64,000 nucleotides of DNA, from NCBI GenBank assembly GCA_016795155.1, contig JAEUIE010000027.1, positions 36,146 through 100,145 on the forward strand, read 5' to 3'. A model generated the notes under the pieces. It did no database searches. It was not told where the DNA came from and worked only from the letters and a program-made list of their open reading frames with translations. Positions 62,325 to 64,000 of the stretch are shown in pieces. Position 1 is the first letter of the stretch. Each line of letters begins with the position of its first letter. The position numbers and the translations under genes are program-made. This stretch comes from Planctomycetia bacterium (lineage in GTDB: Bacteria; Planctomycetota; Planctomycetia; Gemmatales; HRBIN36).

Positions 62325-63773
62325 ATGTCCCAATTCTGTCACCGTACCCGTCGTGAAGCGTTGTGGGAAACAGGCTGTGGCTTCGGCGCAGTTGCTCTCA
62401 CCGGCTTGCTCTCCAGCGACGGCTTCTTCAACAAGCTGCAGGCGAGCGATCAGTCGGGTAAGTTCGTCAATCCGCTGGCACCCAAGCCACCGATGATTCC
62501 CGCCAAGGCCAAGGCGGTCATCTTCCTCTTCATGTACGGCGGGCCGAGCCAGGTTGATACTTTCGACTACAAGCCCAAGCTCTATCCACTCGATGGCAAG
62601 ACCATTCCCGTCAAAACCTTTGGTCGGGGTGGGCACCGCAACGAAGGCCGGGCCGTCGGTCCCAAGTGGAAGTTCAAGCAGTACGGCCAGTGTGGCAAGT
62701 ACGTCAGCGATCTCTTCCCGAACCTCGCCCAGCATGTCGATGACATTGCTTTCATTCATTCGATGTATGCCGAGTCGCCTATTCACGGCTCAGCGCTGTT
62801 GATGATGAATTCAGGCCGACTGCTCTCAGGCCATCCATCGCTCGGCTCATGGATCAACTATGGCCTGGGAAGCGTGAATGAGAATTTGCCGGGCTACGTG
62901 GTGATGCTCGATAATAAAGGCGGGCCGATCAGCGGACCACGCAACTGGGCATCGGGCTATATGCCTGCCAGCTTCCAGGGCACCATCTTGCGTGCAACCA
63001 AGACTCCAATCTTCAATCTCGATTTGCCACCTGGCATGACTCGTGCTGCCCAGCGCGATCTACTCGACAGGCTGCGTGAGAAGAACAACGAACACCAGCG
63101 TGGCCGGGAAGCCAACAGCGAACTGGCGGCACGCATTGCCAGCTATGAACTGGCTTACAACATGCAGCAGCATGCTCCCGAAGCGGTCGATTTCAGCAAG
63201 GAATCGGCAGAGACCAAGGCACTCTATGGCATCGATGGCTCCCGCACGGAAGACTTTGGCCGCAAGTGCCTGCTCGCCCGCCGACTGGTGGAACGGGGCG
63301 TGCGGTTCATTCAGATTTACTCAGGCGGCGCCCACAATGACGACAACTGGGATGCCCACACCGACATCGTGAAGAACCACACCAAGCACGCGGGCGATAC
63401 CGATAAGCCGATTGCCGGCCTGCTGGCTGATCTGAAACGCCGGGGCCTGCTCGATAGCACGCTGGTAGTCTGGGGCGGCGAGTTTGGCCGACAACCCACC
63501 GCCGAATACGCCCAGGGTACCGGCCGCGACCACAACAGCTATGGCTTCACCATGTGGATGGCAGGCGGCGGCATTAAAGGCGGCGTGAGCGTCGGCGAAA
63601 CCGACGAACTAGGCTCCGCTGCCATCAGCAACCGCTACCACGTCAAGAACCTGCACGCCACGATTCTGCACCAGATGGGGCTGGATCAGAACAAGTTGTC
63701 TTACTTCTATGGCGGCTTGGATCAGAAGCTGGTGGGGGTAGAAGGTGCGGAGGTAATTGAGCAAGTGGTGTAG
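62325..63773 (+). CDS. DUF1501 secreted protein
   Basis: The product is 482 aa from Met 62325 (MSQFCHRTRREALW), about 10 bases after AGGG. A Tat-like RR pair (CHRTRREALWETGCGFGAVAL) precedes the hydrophobic leader. The DUF1501 (alkaline-phosphatase-like fold) core shows MYGGPSQVDTFDYKP, HSMYAESPIHGSA, GRLLSGHPSLGSWINYGLGS, GSRTEDFGRKCLLARRLVERGVRFIQ and VVWGGEFGRQPTAEY with a final GRDHN. It forms the standard two-gene unit with the DUF1549/1553 gene. Substrate unknown; export probably by Tat. Confidence 0.9.
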   Translation: MSQFCHRTRREALWETGCGFGAVALTGLLSSDGFFNKLQASDQSGKFVNPLAPKPPMIPAKAKAVIFLFMYGGPSQVDTFDYKPKLYPLDGKTIPVKTFGRGGHRNEGRAVGPKWKFKQYGQCGKYVSDLFPNLAQHVDDIAFIHSMYAESPIHGSALLMMNSGRLLSGHPSLGSWINYGLGSVNENLPGYVVMLDNKGGPISGPRNWASGYMPASFQGTILRATKTPIFNLDLPPGMTRAAQRDLLDRLREKNNEHQRGREANSELAARIASYELAYNMQQHAPEAVDFSKESAETKALYGIDGSRTEDFGRKCLLARRLVERGVRFIQIYSGGAHNDDNWDAHTDIVKNHTKHAGDTDKPIAGLLADLKRRGLLDSTLVVWGGEFGRQPTAEYAQGTGRDHNSYGFTMWMAGGGIKGGVSVGETDELGSAAISNRYHVKNLHATILHQMGLDQNKLSYFYGGLDQKLVGVEGAEVIEQVV

Positions 63774-63780
63774 AGGAGTT

Positions 63781-63812
63781 GAGTGCCACAGTTTGCGTAG
63801 TCGCTAACGGTG
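63781..63812. repeat. short hairpin after the DUF1501 gene
   Basis: GTGCCACAGTTTGCG and CGCTAACGGTGCC pair imperfectly around a TAGT apex. Related to 34274-34310. Confidence 0.5.
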
Positions 63813-63928
63813 CCGAAACGGCGTCACACGTGCACCCGCGTAAATAAACAGCCATTGTCCTAGGCCGTGTTGATTGAATCTAGCCAAGATGGTAAATGAT
63901 GGTGCGAGATTAGGCAAGGAGTAAGCCG

Positions 63929-64000
63929 ATGCATCGTCATGAGTTGACAGATGAGCAGTGGGCCCGTTTGGAAGGTTTGCTTCCCGGTCGTCGTGGTGGA
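63929..64000 (+). CDS. IS5-family-like transposase, N-terminal fragment cut by the window end
   Basis: 24 codons are visible (MHRHELTDEQWARLEGLLPGRRGG). 'LTDEQWxxLEPLLP' openings are typical of the short first frame of IS5-group (IS427/IS1031 type) transposases. AAGGAG precedes the ATG by seven bases. The left terminal inverted repeat probably lies in 63850-63915 but cannot be fixed without the right end. Confidence 0.8.
   Translation, partial: MHRHELTDEQWARLEGLLPGRRGG

Noticed and set aside
1..64000. tRNA, rRNA, CRISPR arrays and known riboswitches
   Set aside because: No cloverleaf with a T-loop GGTTCGA core and acceptor stem, no evenly spaced repeats, and no riboswitch consensus was found by eye.

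Overview
The window looks like chromosome from a planctomycete, most likely of the Gemmata/Gemmataceae type. The evidence is a DUF1549/DUF1553 cytochrome-like protein followed by a DUF1501 protein, a DUF1559 protein with a prepilin leader and H-X9-DG-like tail, Ser/Thr kinases carrying RDD or tail-anchor domains, an extracellular CAP protein with an 'LEARDVP' leader, a VWA/DUF4175-like pair, and bacterial tetrahydromethanopterin C1-transfer genes (fhcC and two ftr/fhcD paralogs). Most of the DNA is moderately GC-rich. Genes are loosely packed on both strands, with a few tight TAATG or ATGA overlaps.

Layout. 0.4-5 kb: csrA, a HEAT-repeat membrane-anchored protein, an exported unknown, a metallophosphoesterase and an MBL-fold hydrolase. 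5-12 kb (minus strand): fhcC-ftr, lpxB, a double kinase/RDD protein and a second ftr. 12-22 kb: prs, a TIM-barrel isomerase, a glutathione peroxidase-like protein, a PhoD-like phosphatase, a dual-specificity phosphatase, a degenerate histidine kinase with a receiver, prfB with its programmed +1 frameshift, a gamma-carbonic-anhydrase-like protein, cystathionine beta-synthase, and a hicA/hicB pair in which hicA seems to have lost its catalytic His. 22-32 kb: a PhyH-type dioxygenase, the CAP-repeat exoprotein, two paralogous surface proteins, a second Ser/Thr kinase and fmt. 32-50 kb: an FGGY kinase, an ankyrin/PQQ-propeller fusion, a lipoprotein and BON-domain pair, a thioredoxin-like gene interrupted by an in-frame TGA, a CNNM/CBS transporter overlapping a pyrimidine phosphorylase, cysK, and the DUF4175-like/VWA pair. 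50-64 kb: a coiled-coil membrane protein, a beta-propeller phytase, a DUF1559 protein, a low-GC four-gene island, a GT2/DUF2304/unknown operon, the DUF1549/1553-DUF1501 pair and the start of an IS5-like transposase at the window edge.

The main candidate for an undescribed system is the A/T-rich island at about 54.5-57.3 kb. It is bounded by two direct copies of a roughly 145-bp structured repeat. It holds four same-strand genes: a tail-anchored small protein, a 97-aa protein, a winged-helix-like protein with a tail anchor, and a membrane-anchored staphylococcal-type nuclease with all active-site residues. Two of the tails share an SGC-TM-Trp pattern. The island sits directly after a decayed duplicate of the 3' end of a neighbouring gene.

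The spacers are rich in palindromic repeats: a GAGGGG-type element (one copy inserted in frame inside the DUF1549/1553 gene and identical over 47 bp to an intergenic copy), a 98-bp element with 13-bp terminal inverted repeats (two copies), hairpins sharing a TACT/AGTA apex over differing stems, and a 179-bp nested palindrome after fmt. I saw no tRNA, rRNA, CRISPR array or replication origin.
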